This document shows positions 33,890-42,905 of a DNA stretch of 64,000 nucleotides, piece after piece (positions within the stretch are counted from its first letter, which is position 1; each line of letters starts with the position of its first letter). This DNA comes from Escherichia ruysiae (GTDB lineage: Bacteria; Pseudomonadota; Gammaproteobacteria; Enterobacterales; Enterobacteriaceae): contig NZ_JAVIWS010000001.1 of NCBI RefSeq assembly GCF_031323975.1, forward strand, positions 2,728,001-2,792,000, read 5' to 3'. The translations under genes were made by a program, and so were the position numbers. The notes below the pieces were generated by a model, which ran no database searches, had not been told where the DNA came from, and worked only from the letters and a program-made list of their open reading frames with translations.

Positions 33890-35239
33890 ATGTCTGAAAA
33901 GTTACCCGCACCGCGTGAAGGGCTTTCCGGTAAAGCCATGAGACGTGTCGTTATGGGCAGTTTCGCAGGCGCGTTAATGGAATGGTATGACTTCTTTATT
34001 TTTGGCACGGCAGCAGGACTGGTATTTGCACCGCTGTTTTATCCAGACAGCGATCCTTTTATAGGTCTTATAGCTTCCTTTGCGACCTTTGGTGTCGGTT
34101 TTCTGACTCGTCCTTTAGGTGGCATCGTCTTTGGTCATTTTGGCGATAAAATCGGGCGAAAAATAACACTTATCTGGACGCTGGCTATTGTCGGTTGCTC
34201 CACATTTTTGATTGGTTTTATTCCGACGTATCAGGAAATTGGCATTTGGGCACCGCTTGTATTAATGGTGCTGCGTTTGATTCAGGGCTTTGGTCTTGGT
34301 GGCGAGTACGGCGGAGCGGCATTGATGACCATAGAATCAGCGCCCGAATCCCGACGCGGATTTTTAGGTTCACTCCCGCAAACGGCTGCGTCTGTGGGTA
34401 TTATGCTGGCAACCGGTATTTTTGCTCTCTGTAACCATTTTCTTACTTCGGAGCAGTTTCTCTCCTGGGGATGGCGCATTCCGTTTTGGCTTTCTGCGGT
34501 GATGTTGATCGTTGGGCTGTTTATCCGCCTGCATACCGAAGAAACGCTGGATTTTCAAAAGCAAAAAACGACGAATAATAAAGAAAAGTCCGTTCCTCCG
34601 TTGATTGAATTATTCAAAAAACATCCACGAAATATTTTATTGGCACTGGGTGCGAGGCTGGCGGAAAGTGTCTCCTCTAATATTATTAACGCCTTTGGTA
34701 TTGTCTATATTTCCAGCCAATTAGCATTGTCGCGAGATATTCCCCTGACGGGTATGTTGATTGCCTCGGCGATCGGTATTTTCAGTTGTCCATTGGTTGG
34801 ATGGTTATCAGATCGTATAGGTCAAAAAAGTCTGTATTTGTCGGGAGCAGGATTTTGTGTCCTGTTCGCGTTTCCTTTCTTCTTATTACTGGATAGCAAA
34901 AGTACGCTCATCATCTGGTGCAGTATGATCCTCGGCTACAACTTAGGTCCGACGATGATGTTTGCCGTGCAGCCAACACTTTTCACCCGCATGTTCGGTA
35001 CTAAAGTACGATATACCGGCCTTTCTTTTGCTTATCAATTTTCCGCGATTCTTGGCGGACTAAGTCCCCTTATCGCCTCAAGTTTGCTGGCGCTAGGGGG
35101 AGGAAAACCGTGGTATGTCGCTCTGTTTTTATTTGCTGTCTCAGTTCTTTCCTTTGTTTGCGTCTGGCTGATTGAGCCGACCGATGAACAAGAAACCGCT
35201 TCTTACCGCTACATCAGGGAACAATCTCATGAAAACTGA
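33890..35239 (+). CDS. MFS transporter, metabolite:H+ symporter (MHS) family
   Basis: A 449-aa protein with 12 likely membrane segments. The N-terminus GSFAGALMEWYDFFIFGTAA and the loop GHFGDKIGRKITL are hallmarks of the MHS branch (ProP, KgtP, ShiA, YhjE). Such proteins usually import carboxylates or zwitterions with protons. Having two unrelated MFS proteins in one operon suggests separate uptake and efflux. The last 11 nt overlap the start of the epimerase gene. Confidence 0.83.
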   Translation: MSEKLPAPREGLSGKAMRRVVMGSFAGALMEWYDFFIFGTAAGLVFAPLFYPDSDPFIGLIASFATFGVGFLTRPLGGIVFGHFGDKIGRKITLIWTLAIVGCSTFLIGFIPTYQEIGIWAPLVLMVLRLIQGFGLGGEYGGAALMTIESAPESRRGFLGSLPQTAASVGIMLATGIFALCNHFLTSEQFLSWGWRIPFWLSAVMLIVGLFIRLHTEETLDFQKQKTTNNKEKSVPPLIELFKKHPRNILLALGARLAESVSSNIINAFGIVYISSQLALSRDIPLTGMLIASAIGIFSCPLVGWLSDRIGQKSLYLSGAGFCVLFAFPFFLLLDSKSTLIIWCSMILGYNLGPTMMFAVQPTLFTRMFGTKVRYTGLSFAYQFSAILGGLSPLIASSLLALGGGKPWYVALFLFAVSVLSFVCVWLIEPTDEQETASYRYIREQSHEN

Positions 35240-36116
35240 ACGAAAAAACGAGCATTACCTGGCGCTACAACAGGCGTTTGACGCGCCATGGCCTGGGCCT
35301 GTAGGAGAGTTAGTGACGCTGGAAAAAGGCAATATTCACCTGCAGATTTATCCGCATGATGGTGCCAGGATAACCTCGTTAAAGGCATTTGGTTCTGAAG
35401 TATTACGCCAATGGCAGCCGCAGCGCAGAGCTTTTCAGTATGGCTGTTTCCCAATGGTGCCGTGGGCAGGGCGACTGGGGAATGCGACGCTGAATGCTGG
35501 TGGGCAATGTTATTCTTTACCCGCCAATAAACCACCACATGCGTTGCATGGTATGGCTTGTTACTCAACGTGGGAAATCATCGACAAAACAATAGATTCC
35601 CTGACTTTACGTATGCCCCTGGCTTCACCGTGGCCCTGGCAAGGGGAAGTGATTCAGACTTTTTTGCTGGAGAACGATGCGCTGGTTTTGCAACTGGAAA
35701 TCCATTCACATACCGATACATTCCCGGCCTCTGCAGGCTGGCATCCGTGGTTTGCGAAAAAGCTGACTCCGCAAAATACAGAATCGTTGCAGGTGCTTTT
35801 TGATGCGGACTGGCAAGAGGAAGCGGGTAGTGATGAACTGCCAACTGGAAATCGCATCTCTCCTCAAGCTGGTCCCTGGGATGACTGTTTTGGTTTTTAT
35901 GACGGGGTGAAGGTTAAGTTACTGTGGCCTGGTAAACTCACGATGACCATGACCTCTTCTGCAAACAGTCTGGTGGTATTTGATAAACAGCCCGATGCCA
36001 CCTGTGTTAATCCGCTTACTCAGGCACCTAACGCAATAAATCTAACGCCGGAATTGGTGACATCAGATAAGCCGCTGGTCATCGAAACTCGTTGGCAATT
36101 TACACCTGAATCTTAA
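35229..36116 (+). CDS. Aldose 1-epimerase (mutarotase) family protein
   Basis: A 295-aa beta-sandwich mutarotase-superfamily protein with the expected catalytic His motifs HALHG (about 104-108) and AGWHPWF (about 178-184). It is only loosely like K-12 YihR and nearer to the YphB style by eye. It would interconvert anomers of the imported aldose. The ATG at 35229 follows AGGGAAC and overlaps the transporter stop, indicating coupling. An upstream in-frame ATG lies deep inside the transporter gene and is rejected. It is last gene of the variant cluster, followed by a terminator. Confidence 0.82.
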   Translation: MKTERKNEHYLALQQAFDAPWPGPVGELVTLEKGNIHLQIYPHDGARITSLKAFGSEVLRQWQPQRRAFQYGCFPMVPWAGRLGNATLNAGGQCYSLPANKPPHALHGMACYSTWEIIDKTIDSLTLRMPLASPWPWQGEVIQTFLLENDALVLQLEIHSHTDTFPASAGWHPWFAKKLTPQNTESLQVLFDADWQEEAGSDELPTGNRISPQAGPWDDCFGFYDGVKVKLLWPGKLTMTMTSSANSLVVFDKQPDATCVNPLTQAPNAINLTPELVTSDKPLVIETRWQFTPES

Positions 36117-36126
36117 CCATTCATCT

Positions 36127-36167
36127 ATTGCGAAAAAGCCAGTGAAATTACTCTGCTTTTTCGCAAT
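36127..36167. terminator. Terminator at the end of the variant cluster
   Basis: ATTGCGAAAAAGC and its exact complement, with a 15-base loop, 11 nt after the epimerase stop. It marks the right border of the replaced segment, since yihX resumes K-12 synteny 90 bp later. Confidence 0.75.
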
Positions 36168-36256
36168 CAGCATCACAAGATTACCCTTATTGCCACATAG
36201 CCAAACCCCTCCTTTCCCGCTACAGTTAATTTCCTGTGGCGAGAAAGGAGGCAAAA

Positions 36257-36856
36257 ATGCTCTATATCTTTGATTTAGGTAATGTGATTGTCGATATCGA
36301 CTTTAACCGTGTGCTGGGAACCTGGAGCGATTTAACACGTATTCCGCTGGCTACGCTTAAGAAAAGTTTCCATATGGGCGAGGCGTTTCATCAGCATGAG
36401 CGCGGGGAGATCAGCGATGAAGAATTCGCTGAAGCACTGTGTCATGAGATGGCCTTACCGCTAAGCTACGAGCAGTTCTCCCACGGCTGGCAGGCGGTGT
36501 TTGTCGCGCTGCGCCCTGAAGTGATCGACATCATGCATAAACTGCGTGAACAGGGGCATCGCGTGGTGGTGCTTTCCAATACTAACCGCCTGCATACCAC
36601 TTTCTGGCCGGAGGAATACCCGGAAATCCGCAACGCTGCCGACCATATCTATCTGTCGCAAGATTTAGGTATGCGCAAACCGGAAGCGCGGATCTACCAG
36701 CATGTTTTGCAGGCGGAAGGTTTTTCACCCAGCGATACCGTCTTTTTCGATGACAACGCCGATAATATAGAAGGGGCTAATCAGCTAGGCATTACCAGCA
36801 TTCTGGTGAAAGATAAAACCACCATCCCGGACTATTTCGCGAAGGTGTTATGCTAA
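36257..36856 (+). CDS. yihX: HAD-like alpha-D-glucose-1-phosphate phosphatase YihX
   Basis: A 199-aa HAD phosphatase with motif I DLGNVIVD (6-13), motif II SNT, a Lys-Pro-Glu motif III, and motif [10 protein letters not shown] (about 166-173). E. coli YihX hydrolyses glucose-1-phosphate. The start ATG at 36257 follows AAAGGAGG and matches K-12. Upstream in-frame alternatives overlap that RBS. It overlaps yihY by seven nt. Confidence 0.95.
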   Translation: MLYIFDLGNVIVDIDFNRVLGTWSDLTRIPLATLKKSFHMGEAFHQHERGEISDEEFAEALCHEMALPLSYEQFSHGWQAVFVALRPEVIDIMHKLREQGHRVVVLSNTNRLHTTFWPEEYPEIRNAADHIYLSQDLGMRKPEARIYQHVLQAEGFSPSDTVFFDDNADNIEGANQLGITSILVKDKTTIPDYFAKVLC

Positions 36857-37722
36857 AAACCATCCATGAAAAAGCCAGGCATCGTACTCGTCCGCTATGG
36901 GCCTGGCTGAAACTACTCTGGCAACGCATTAATGAGGACAACATGACAACCCTGGCAGGTAACCTTGCCTATGTGTCGTTGCTCTCATTAGTGCCGCTGG
37001 TTGCCGTTGTTTTTGCGCTTTTCGCCGCTTTTCCCATGTTTTCCGACGTCAGCATTCAGTTGCGTCATTTTATTTTCGCCAACTTTCTACCTGCCACTGG
37101 CGATGTTATCCAGCAATATATCGAACAGTTTGTTGCCAATTCCAACAAGATGACCGCCGTCGGGGCATGTGGGCTGATCGTCACGGCATTATTGTTGATG
37201 TATTCCATCGATAGTGCACTCAACGCCATCTGGCGCAGTAAACGGGTGCGTCCCAAAATTTACTCGTTTGCTGTGTATTGGATGATTTTGACGCTGGGGC
37301 CGCTGCTGGCGGGAGCCAGTCTGGCGATTAGCTCCTATCTGCTCTCCCTGCGCTGGGCGAGCGAGCTCAATACCGTTATCGATAATGTGCTGCGTATTTT
37401 TCCGCTGCTGTTGTCGTGGATCTCCTTCTGGCTGCTGTACAGCGTTGTTCCCACCATTCGCGTACCTAACCGCGACGCGATTGTCGGCGCGTTTGTCGCC
37501 GCGCTCCTGTTCGAAGCAGGGAAGAAAGGTTTCGCGCTTTATATCACCATGTTCCCGTCATATCAGCTCATTTACGGCGTACTGGCAGTGATCCCCATTC
37601 TCTTTGTCTGGGTCTACTGGACATGGTGTATCGTCTTGCTTGGGGCGGAAATTACTGTCACTCTCGGGGAATACCGCAAACTAAAACAAGCTGCTGAACA
37701 AGAAGAAGACGACGAACCATGA
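36850..37722 (+). CDS. yihY: Inner membrane protein YihY (UPF0761)
   Basis: A 290-aa YihY/virulence-factor-BrkB family protein with six predicted membrane helices and an acidic C-terminus (AEQEEDDEP). It was once called RNase BN (rbn), an assignment later moved to elaC. The function is unknown. The N-terminal amphipathic segment is followed by [20 protein letters not shown]. Four-nt overlap with dtd shows coupling in the yihX-yihY-dtd-yiiD operon. Confidence 0.94.
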
Positions 37723-38156
37723 TTGCATTAATTCAACGCGTAACCCGTGCCAGCGTCACCGTGGAGGGAGAAGTGACGGGCGAAATTGGCGCGGGACTTT
37801 TGGTGTTATTGGGTGTCGAAAAGGATGACGACGAACAGAAAGCAAACCGTCTGTGCGAGCGTGTGCTCGGCTATCGCATCTTCAGCGATGCCGAAGGCAA
37901 GATGAATCTCAACGTGCAACAGGCGGGCGGTAGTGTGCTGGTGGTTTCCCAGTTTACCCTTGCCGCAGATACCGAACGAGGGATGCGCCCAAGTTTCTCC
38001 AAAGGCGCATCACCGGATCGCGCAGAGGCGTTATATGACTATTTCGTCGAACGCTGCCGTCAGCAAGAGATGAACACGCAAACAGGACGCTTCGCTGCGG
38101 ATATGCAGGTATCGCTGGTCAATGATGGCCCCGTGACATTCTGGTTACAGGTATGA
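37719..38156 (+). CDS. dtd: D-aminoacyl-tRNA deacylase
   Basis: A 145-aa homodimeric enzyme that hydrolyses D-aminoacyl-tRNA. It carries the conserved SQFTL motif (about 77-81) and the cross-subunit NDGPVTF motif (about 135-141, Gly-cisPro). It overlaps yihY and yiiD by four nt each, and the length equals K-12. Confidence 0.97.
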
Positions 38157-39142
38157 GCCAGCTTCCAGGGGTGTCACGGGAAACAAGAGAGAGTATCGCT
38201 ATGTATCACCTTCGGGTTCCACAAACAGAAGAAGAATTAGAGCGTTACTATCAGTTTCGCTGGGAGATGTTGCGTAAACCCCTGCATCAACCGAAAGGTT
38301 CTGAACGCGACGCGTGGGATGCGATGGCGCATCACCAGATGGTCGTCGACGAGCAGGGTAATTTGGTGGCAGTAGGGCGGCTGTATATTAATGCCGACAA
38401 TGAAGCGTCCATTCGCTTTATGGCCGTTCATCCCGACGTGCAGGACAAAGGGCTAGGAACGCTGATGGCGATGACCCTGGAGTCGGTGGCGCGTCAGGAA
38501 GGCGTTAAGCGCGTGACCTGTAGCGCCCGTGAAGACGCGGTGGAGTTTTTCGCCAAGCTGGGTTTTGTTAATCAGGGAGAAATCACCACGCCCACCACCA
38601 CGCCTATTCGTCATTTTTTGATGATTAAACCCGTCGCTACTCTGGATGACATTTTGCATCGCGGCGACTGGTGCGCCCAGCTCCAGCAGGCGTGGTATGA
38701 ACACATCCCATTAAGTGAAAAAATGGGCGTGCGCATTCAGCAATATACCGGGCAAAAATTTATCACCACCATGCCGGAAACCGGCAATCAGAATCCGCAT
38801 CATACGCTGTTTGCCGGGAGTTTATTCTCGCTGGCAACGCTCACCGGTTGGGGGCTTATCTGGCTGATGCTGCGCGAACGCCATCTCGGCGGAACGATTA
38901 TTCTGGCTGACGCGCATATTCGTTACAGCAAGCCGATTAGCGGTAAACCTCATGCGGTAGCCGACCTCGGTGCGTTAAGTGGCGATCTCGACCGTCTGGC
39001 GCGCGGGCGCAAAGCGCGAGTGCAAATGCAAGTTGAAATCTTTGGCGACGAGACGCCTGGTGCGGTGTTTGAAGGGACGTATATCGTTCTTCCCGCTAAG
39101 CCATTTGGCCCTTATGAAGAGGGCGGGAACGAAGAAGAGTAG
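38153..39142 (+). CDS. yiiD: GNAT-thioesterase fusion protein YiiD (FabY)
   Basis: A 329-aa two-domain protein. The N-terminal GNAT acetyltransferase (about 15-150) has the acetyl-CoA loop [10 protein letters not shown] near 108. The C-terminal hotdog YiiD-type thioesterase domain (about 180-320) has [21 protein letters not shown]. In E. coli it has been renamed FabY for a proposed role in initiating fatty acid synthesis. It is near identical to K-12 and last in its operon. A perfect hairpin follows, after which K-12 synteny is interrupted by accessory genes. Confidence 0.94.
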
Positions 39143-39154
39143 GACGTTTTACTT

Positions 39155-39191
39155 CACTGAAAAGGTTTTCAATCTGAAAACCTTTTCAGTG
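39155..39191. terminator. Perfect 17-bp hairpin after yiiD
   Basis: CACTGAAAAGGTTTTCA and its exact complement are separated by only three bases, 13 nt after the yiiD stop. It is a strong bidirectional terminator candidate between yiiD (+) and the hydrolase remnant (-). Confidence 0.75.
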
Positions 39192-39204
39192 CCCAGGTCC
39201 GGAG

Positions 39205-39576
39205 TTACCTTCCCGCTCTCCAGGCAACATCCCGTAGTGCCGATCGCGCAGCCTCGCTAATACCCCCTAACTGAAAAAATCCGTGGATAACCCCGAGGTA
39301 GCGTTGGCAGGTACATTGCACGCCTTGCTCTGTCATCCTCTGATACAGCGCCTCGCCTTCATCACAAAGCGGGTCATATTCTGCGGTAATTATATGAACT
39401 GGCGGCAAGCCATTAAAATCATCGCGCCAAAGAGGGCTGGCGTCAGGATGCTTGCGATCAATATCTGGCAGATACATCTCAAAGCCACTCAGTAGAGTAT
39501 CGCGTGTGATGATGTAATCGTGACCATTGCGTATGTAGCTTTCGAAATGCGCAGTCGCATCAAGCAGGATAACGCA
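39205..39576 (-). pseudogene. Truncated alpha/beta hydrolase (HSL/Aes-type esterase) fragment
   Basis: About 124 codons of open frame resemble the C-terminal third of hormone-sensitive-lipase-type esterases, with the catalytic Asp in ITAEYDPLCDEG and His in GVIHGFFQ. The Ser nucleophile elbow (GDSAGG) and the oxyanion HGGG motif are missing because the 5' portion is absent. The recognisable homology stops near 39576, right against the antitoxin-like gene on the other strand, and the frame stops at 39619. It cannot be a working esterase. It is a remnant left by a deletion or recombination. Confidence 0.75.
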
Positions 39577-39599
39577 CTTTTGAGCGGTTGACTCACAGC

Positions 39600-39854
39600 A
39601 TGACCCAGATGAATGAAATTATTGAAGGAACGCGACAGCCTTCACGGACTTTTGAAATTGATGCTATGAAAATCAAAGAAATACGCCACGCTTTAGGGTT
39701 GTCACAATCTAAATTTGCCGATCTTATTTCCGTAAGCGTAGACACGTTGCGTAACTGGGAGCAGGGGCGGCGTTCATCGACCGGGCCTGCAAAGGCTTTG
39801 CTGCGAGCGATTGCCAATGATCCGCAACATGTGCTGCAAGCACTTAACCGTTAG
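39600..39854 (+). CDS. XRE-family antitoxin-like regulator (orphan, HigA/NadS type)
   Basis: An 84-aa protein with an HTH (residues about 26-75: KIKEIRHALGLSQSKFADLI and TLRNWEQGRR) and the C-terminal ALLRAIANDPQHVLQAL typical of NadS/HigA antitoxins of inverted higBA-type pairs. The expected toxin gene just upstream is absent, because the hydrolase fragment lies there. The start could be 39600 or the next ATG at 39609, and no strong RBS is visible. It may be a leftover antitoxin or a recruited regulator. Confidence 0.7.
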   Translation: MTQMNEIIEGTRQPSRTFEIDAMKIKEIRHALGLSQSKFADLISVSVDTLRNWEQGRRSSTGPAKALLRAIANDPQHVLQALNR

Positions 39855-39938
39855 AGGCATGGTTATGCCATACAGAAAGCAGCAGCATTCAGAGCTCCTA
39901 TGAAAGCGGCATAGTGCCGCCTGTTCAGGAGTTTTGCT

Positions 39939-40151
39939 ATGACCCGTAATCGTGCTGAACGTCGCTATCATATGGCGCGATTAAAAAAAATCCGCCGTCG
40001 TTATTGCACAGCAGGCGATGGAAGCTTAAAAGCATCAGGTGTTTGCTTTCGTACTCCCTGTCTTTGTTCTTGTTGGATGTGTGGGCATCGACGCTATCAT
40101 AATGGTCCCCGCGTATCGGAAATTCGTGCAAAAGCACGCTATGCGAATTAA
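39939..40151 (+). CDS. Small basic Cys-containing protein of unknown function
   Basis: A 70-aa protein with RBS CAGGAG seven bases before ATG. The N-terminus is very basic (RNRAERRYHMARLKKIRRRY). It is followed by TPCLCSCWMCGHRRYHN, where the C-x-C-x-x-C spacing could bind zinc. I recall similar short proteins in other Proteobacteria but no function. It is paired with the next small gene, 61 bp downstream. A short GCGGCATAGTGCCGC hairpin lies in front. Confidence 0.65.
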   Translation: MTRNRAERRYHMARLKKIRRRYCTAGDGSLKASGVCFRTPCLCSCWMCGHRRYHNGPRVSEIRAKARYAN

Positions 40152-40212
40152 GGGAAAATGATGAACTATTTTAAGGAAGCACATTTTTAGAACTCTTAAC
40201 AGGAGACTAAAA

Positions 40213-40491
40213 ATGTCCACATTTAATACGCGTAAAGATAGGGATCGTAATGGTAAACCGAAACCGCATAAGCATTCAGGGATCTCAACACTTACAGGCA
40301 AATGGTGTCATCCTTCAATGGATTGTTGGGTAAACTACAGTACACCGGGCGACCATGAATGGAAGCGCCTTTATACTACGCTTCGTCGTCGCGCCGATGA
40401 TCGACGCCAATGCTATAGAGTGATGCGGGGGGATGATCCGGACGGAATCGTTTGGTTCCCGGACTGTTATCCGCAAATTTACTACTACTAG
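40213..40491 (+). CDS. Small His/Arg/aromatic-rich protein of unknown function
   Basis: A 92-aa protein with RBS ACAGGAG eight bases before ATG. The N-terminal third is basic (TRKDRDRNGKPKPHKHSG). The rest is rich in Trp, Tyr, Cys and Asp, ending with the aromatic tail CYPQIYYY. There is no signal peptide and I recognise no domain. The spacing and matching RBS quality suggest it is co-expressed with the preceding small protein. Confidence 0.6.
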   Translation: MSTFNTRKDRDRNGKPKPHKHSGISTLTGKWCHPSMDCWVNYSTPGDHEWKRLYTTLRRRADDRRQCYRVMRGDDPDGIVWFPDCYPQIYYY

Positions 40492-40909
40492 CAATCAAAG
40501 ACCAGTTGGTGGCAGCACGACTGGTCAGTTATGGATGGTAGATTTCACCTTAAACGTGGTGCGGTAAAGATGCTGACTTTTTTCGGGTACACCATCCTGA
40601 TGAAGCAAATGAAGACCCAATCAAAAAAATATTCTTGAATATAAAATATTTATCGCATCCATAATTCATCCTTATTATTTGTTGTTTCTTTTCTGTAGAT
40701 GTGCCCCCGCTTAATTAAAAGTAATAAACCATCCTGGGCTATAACTAAACCATTTTTGAGTAACAATTGAAATAACTGCAACTGTTACATTATCTTTGGA
40801 AACCGCCTCGTAAAAACAAAACAACATGCAAAGATCAGCTTTCGTTAATTAATTTTTCGGCGTAGTTTTCGCACATACATTAATGAGAAATATATGTAAG
40901 GTGGTGAAA
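40492..40909. other. Gene-free A+T-rich stretch before yiiE
   Basis: 418 bp with no supported gene. It contains a 16-bp word (40631-40646) and an about 44-bp imperfect repeat (40771-40814) that recur in the same order downstream of yiiE (41142-41157 and 41211-41254). It may hold the yiiE promoter and the remains of a lost neighbouring gene. Confidence 0.6.
40771..40814 (+). repeat. Direct repeat, left copy, flanking yiiE
   Basis: 44 bp beginning AATAACTGCAACTGTTACAT. It matches 41211-41254 at about 37 of 44 positions, with the first 20 bases identical. Confidence 0.8.
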
Positions 40910-41128
40910 ATGGCGATGAATACGGTTTTTCTTCATTTATCAGAAGAGGCAATTAAACGGCTGAATAAGCTCAGGGGCTGGCGTAAGGTTTCGCGATCTG
41001 CAATTTTGCGCGAAGCGATAGAGCAATATCTGGAGCGTCAGCAATTCCCGGTGCGTAAAGCAAAGGGTGGCAGGCAAAGGGGTGAGACAGTAGGTGTTGA
41101 TGATCAGTGTAAGGATCATAAGGAATGA
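40910..41128 (+). CDS. yiiE: Ribbon-helix-helix (CopG-type) regulator YiiE
   Basis: A 72-aa protein with an RHH DNA-binding fold: strand NTVFLHLS, helix EEAIKRLNKLRGW, helix SAILREAIEQYLERQ. The basic tail reads KAKGGRQRGE. ATG at 40910 gives the 72-aa length I remember for K-12 YiiE, and the RBS AAGGTGG lies upstream. An in-frame ATG 27 nt earlier has no RBS. Such proteins are often antitoxin-like, but no toxin partner is visible here. The symbol is from memory, and confusion with the adjacent K-12 yiiF is possible. Confidence 0.8.
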   Translation: MAMNTVFLHLSEEAIKRLNKLRGWRKVSRSAILREAIEQYLERQQFPVRKAKGGRQRGETVGVDDQCKDHKE

Positions 41129-41210
41129 CAAAAATTTTTTTATTCTTGAATATAAAAAACCAGATGCCCTTATTCTGGTATTAATACGAGGCTGTTTTAC
41201 TTGAACTTAT

Positions 41211-41254
41211 AATAACTGCAACTGTTACATCGTATCTGGAAAACGCCTCGCGAA
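41211..41254 (+). repeat. Direct repeat, right copy, flanking yiiE
   Basis: This is the second copy of the 44-bp repeat at 40771-40814, 440 bp away. It is preceded by the shared 16-bp word at 41142-41157. Confidence 0.8.
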
Positions 41255-41343
41255 ATACGAGAGATTTTGCGGGAATAGCAGGTGTCGTCACACCCTATGA
41301 GCTGTAATCCGGGCGACCAGCGCCACCCGGAAAACGTCAGAGA

Positions 41344-42273
41344 TTACTCCCCTTCACCCGGAAACAGGAACGGGTTAATGGAACTACGGGCGTAGCCTTC
41401 TTGCTCCATTCGCGCGTCCAGTACCAGAGAGGCGAGGTCATCTGCCACGGCTTCAACTTTCGGTTCTTTTTCCTGATAAAGAATCTTCAGGTAAGTGCCG
41501 CAGTCATCGCAGCTTTCGGCTTTAATCGCGGCCTGTTCGTCATCCAGCGACCAGTAATGCAGTTTGCCGCTCTGCTCGCAGTTGCTGCATTTTACGCGCA
41601 CCACGTGCCATTCGGTTTCGCACAGGTTGCAGTGCAGGTAACGCAGACCCTGAGTGGTGCCAATTTGCACCATGCTGGACACCGGCATAGAACCACAAAC
41701 CGGGCAATATTGACGTTGTTCGCCGTATTCAGCGCGGGCTTTGCCGGGGATCAGATTGGCCATCTGCGCCCAGTAGAGCGACAGTGCAGCCCAGATAAAC
41801 GGCGCTTTATCGCTGCTGACGGACGAGAAATCAGAGGCAAACAGTGCGCTGGCCATATCTTCCAGCTCCTGGGTCGATGCCTTCTCCAGATTCTCAATCA
41901 CGGCCAGCGCCGGACCGCTCATTTCTGGTTTCAGCTCAGCAATCAGCGCCATCAGTAGCTTTTGCCAGTGCTTATCGCGCGGCAGGACGTGAATATCCAG
42001 TGGTGGCTTACCCTGTGCGCTGGCTTCTTTAATGCGCGCGGTCAGATCCATCTCCAGCGGATGGTCGTACAGCACCACTTCCTGGGCGTGGGCGATAAGC
42101 GCAGCAAAGCGCAGGTAATCACCCAGCGGATTATTTTCTGCCAGCTCGCGCAGACGCTCGGCGCGGCGGTTGTATAAATTCTTGAGCCGAGGGAACAATA
42201 ACGGCGGAATCATATCCGCCGTACGTTTCTCGCTCGAACCCAGCTCATCTTGCGGGATTATGCGAATACTCAT
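41344..42273 (-). CDS. fdhE: Formate dehydrogenase accessory protein FdhE
   Basis: A 309-aa cytoplasmic factor needed for active membrane formate dehydrogenases, probably as a redox or Tat-proofreading factor. Four C-x-x-C pairs that bind iron (rubredoxin-like) are visible: YCPVCGS, HCNLCE, KCSNCE and SCDDCG, between residues about 185 and 260. It overlaps fdoI by four nt as the last gene of fdoGHI-fdhE. Confidence 0.97.
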   Translation of the reverse strand: MSIRIIPQDELGSSEKRTADMIPPLLFPRLKNLYNRRAERLRELAENNPLGDYLRFAALIAHAQEVVLYDHPLEMDLTARIKEASAQGKPPLDIHVLPRDKHWQKLLMALIAELKPEMSGPALAVIENLEKASTQELEDMASALFASDFSSVSSDKAPFIWAALSLYWAQMANLIPGKARAEYGEQRQYCPVCGSMPVSSMVQIGTTQGLRYLHCNLCETEWHVVRVKCSNCEQSGKLHYWSLDDEQAAIKAESCDDCGTYLKILYQEKEPKVEAVADDLASLVLDARMEQEGYARSSINPFLFPGEGE

Positions 42274-42905
42274 TCAGCTTTCTTTTCCGTTGTCTTGCGG
42301 ACTTCACGATACCAGCGTGGATGGTGTTTCTTCGCCCATGCGCTGGTAACCCATCCTTCCACCATGGCGGTAATCGTGCCTTTCACCCAAAGGGCGGCGT
42401 AGATATGCACCATGATAACCACAATTAACGCTACTGCGGCAAATGAATGCAGCATTAACGCGAATCGGATCACCGGGATTGAGAAAGCAGGCGCAAAATA
42501 AGGACGCCAGATAATCACACCGCTCACCAGCAGCAGAACCAGGAAAATAATCGCTGCCCAGAAAACGCATTTCTGACCGAAGTTATAACGCCCGGTGTCA
42601 CCTACTTCCTCGTTGACGACGATCTTACGAATATTCTTCGCCCAAAAGATATCATCCCGATTGATTAGGTTGTGATGCCAGTAACGGAAAAACATGATGA
42701 TGAACGAGGCAAACATAACCACGCCGACAAACGGGTGCAGAATTCGCGCCAGCTGCGGTGTGCCCATGATTTGCATCAACCAGTTGAAGGACGGGAACAA
42801 AAAGCCCAGCCCACTCACCGCCGCCAGGATGAAACAGAAGGCGGTTACCCAGTGGTTGATACGTTCCGGCGCGGTGTAGCGCACGATGGTGTCACGTCGT
42901 TTCAT
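42270..42905 (-). CDS. fdoI: Formate dehydrogenase-O cytochrome b subunit
   Basis: A 211-aa integral membrane subunit with four hydrophobic segments and His residues for haem b (for example NHWVTAFCF near the start, [21 protein letters not shown] late). It passes electrons from FdoH to quinone. It overlaps fdoH and fdhE by four nt on each side. Confidence 0.97.

Noticed and set aside
39142-41343. A prophage or integrative element between yiiD and fdhE
   Set aside because: No integrase, tRNA attachment site, phage structural gene or target duplication is visible. The genes are small and scattered.
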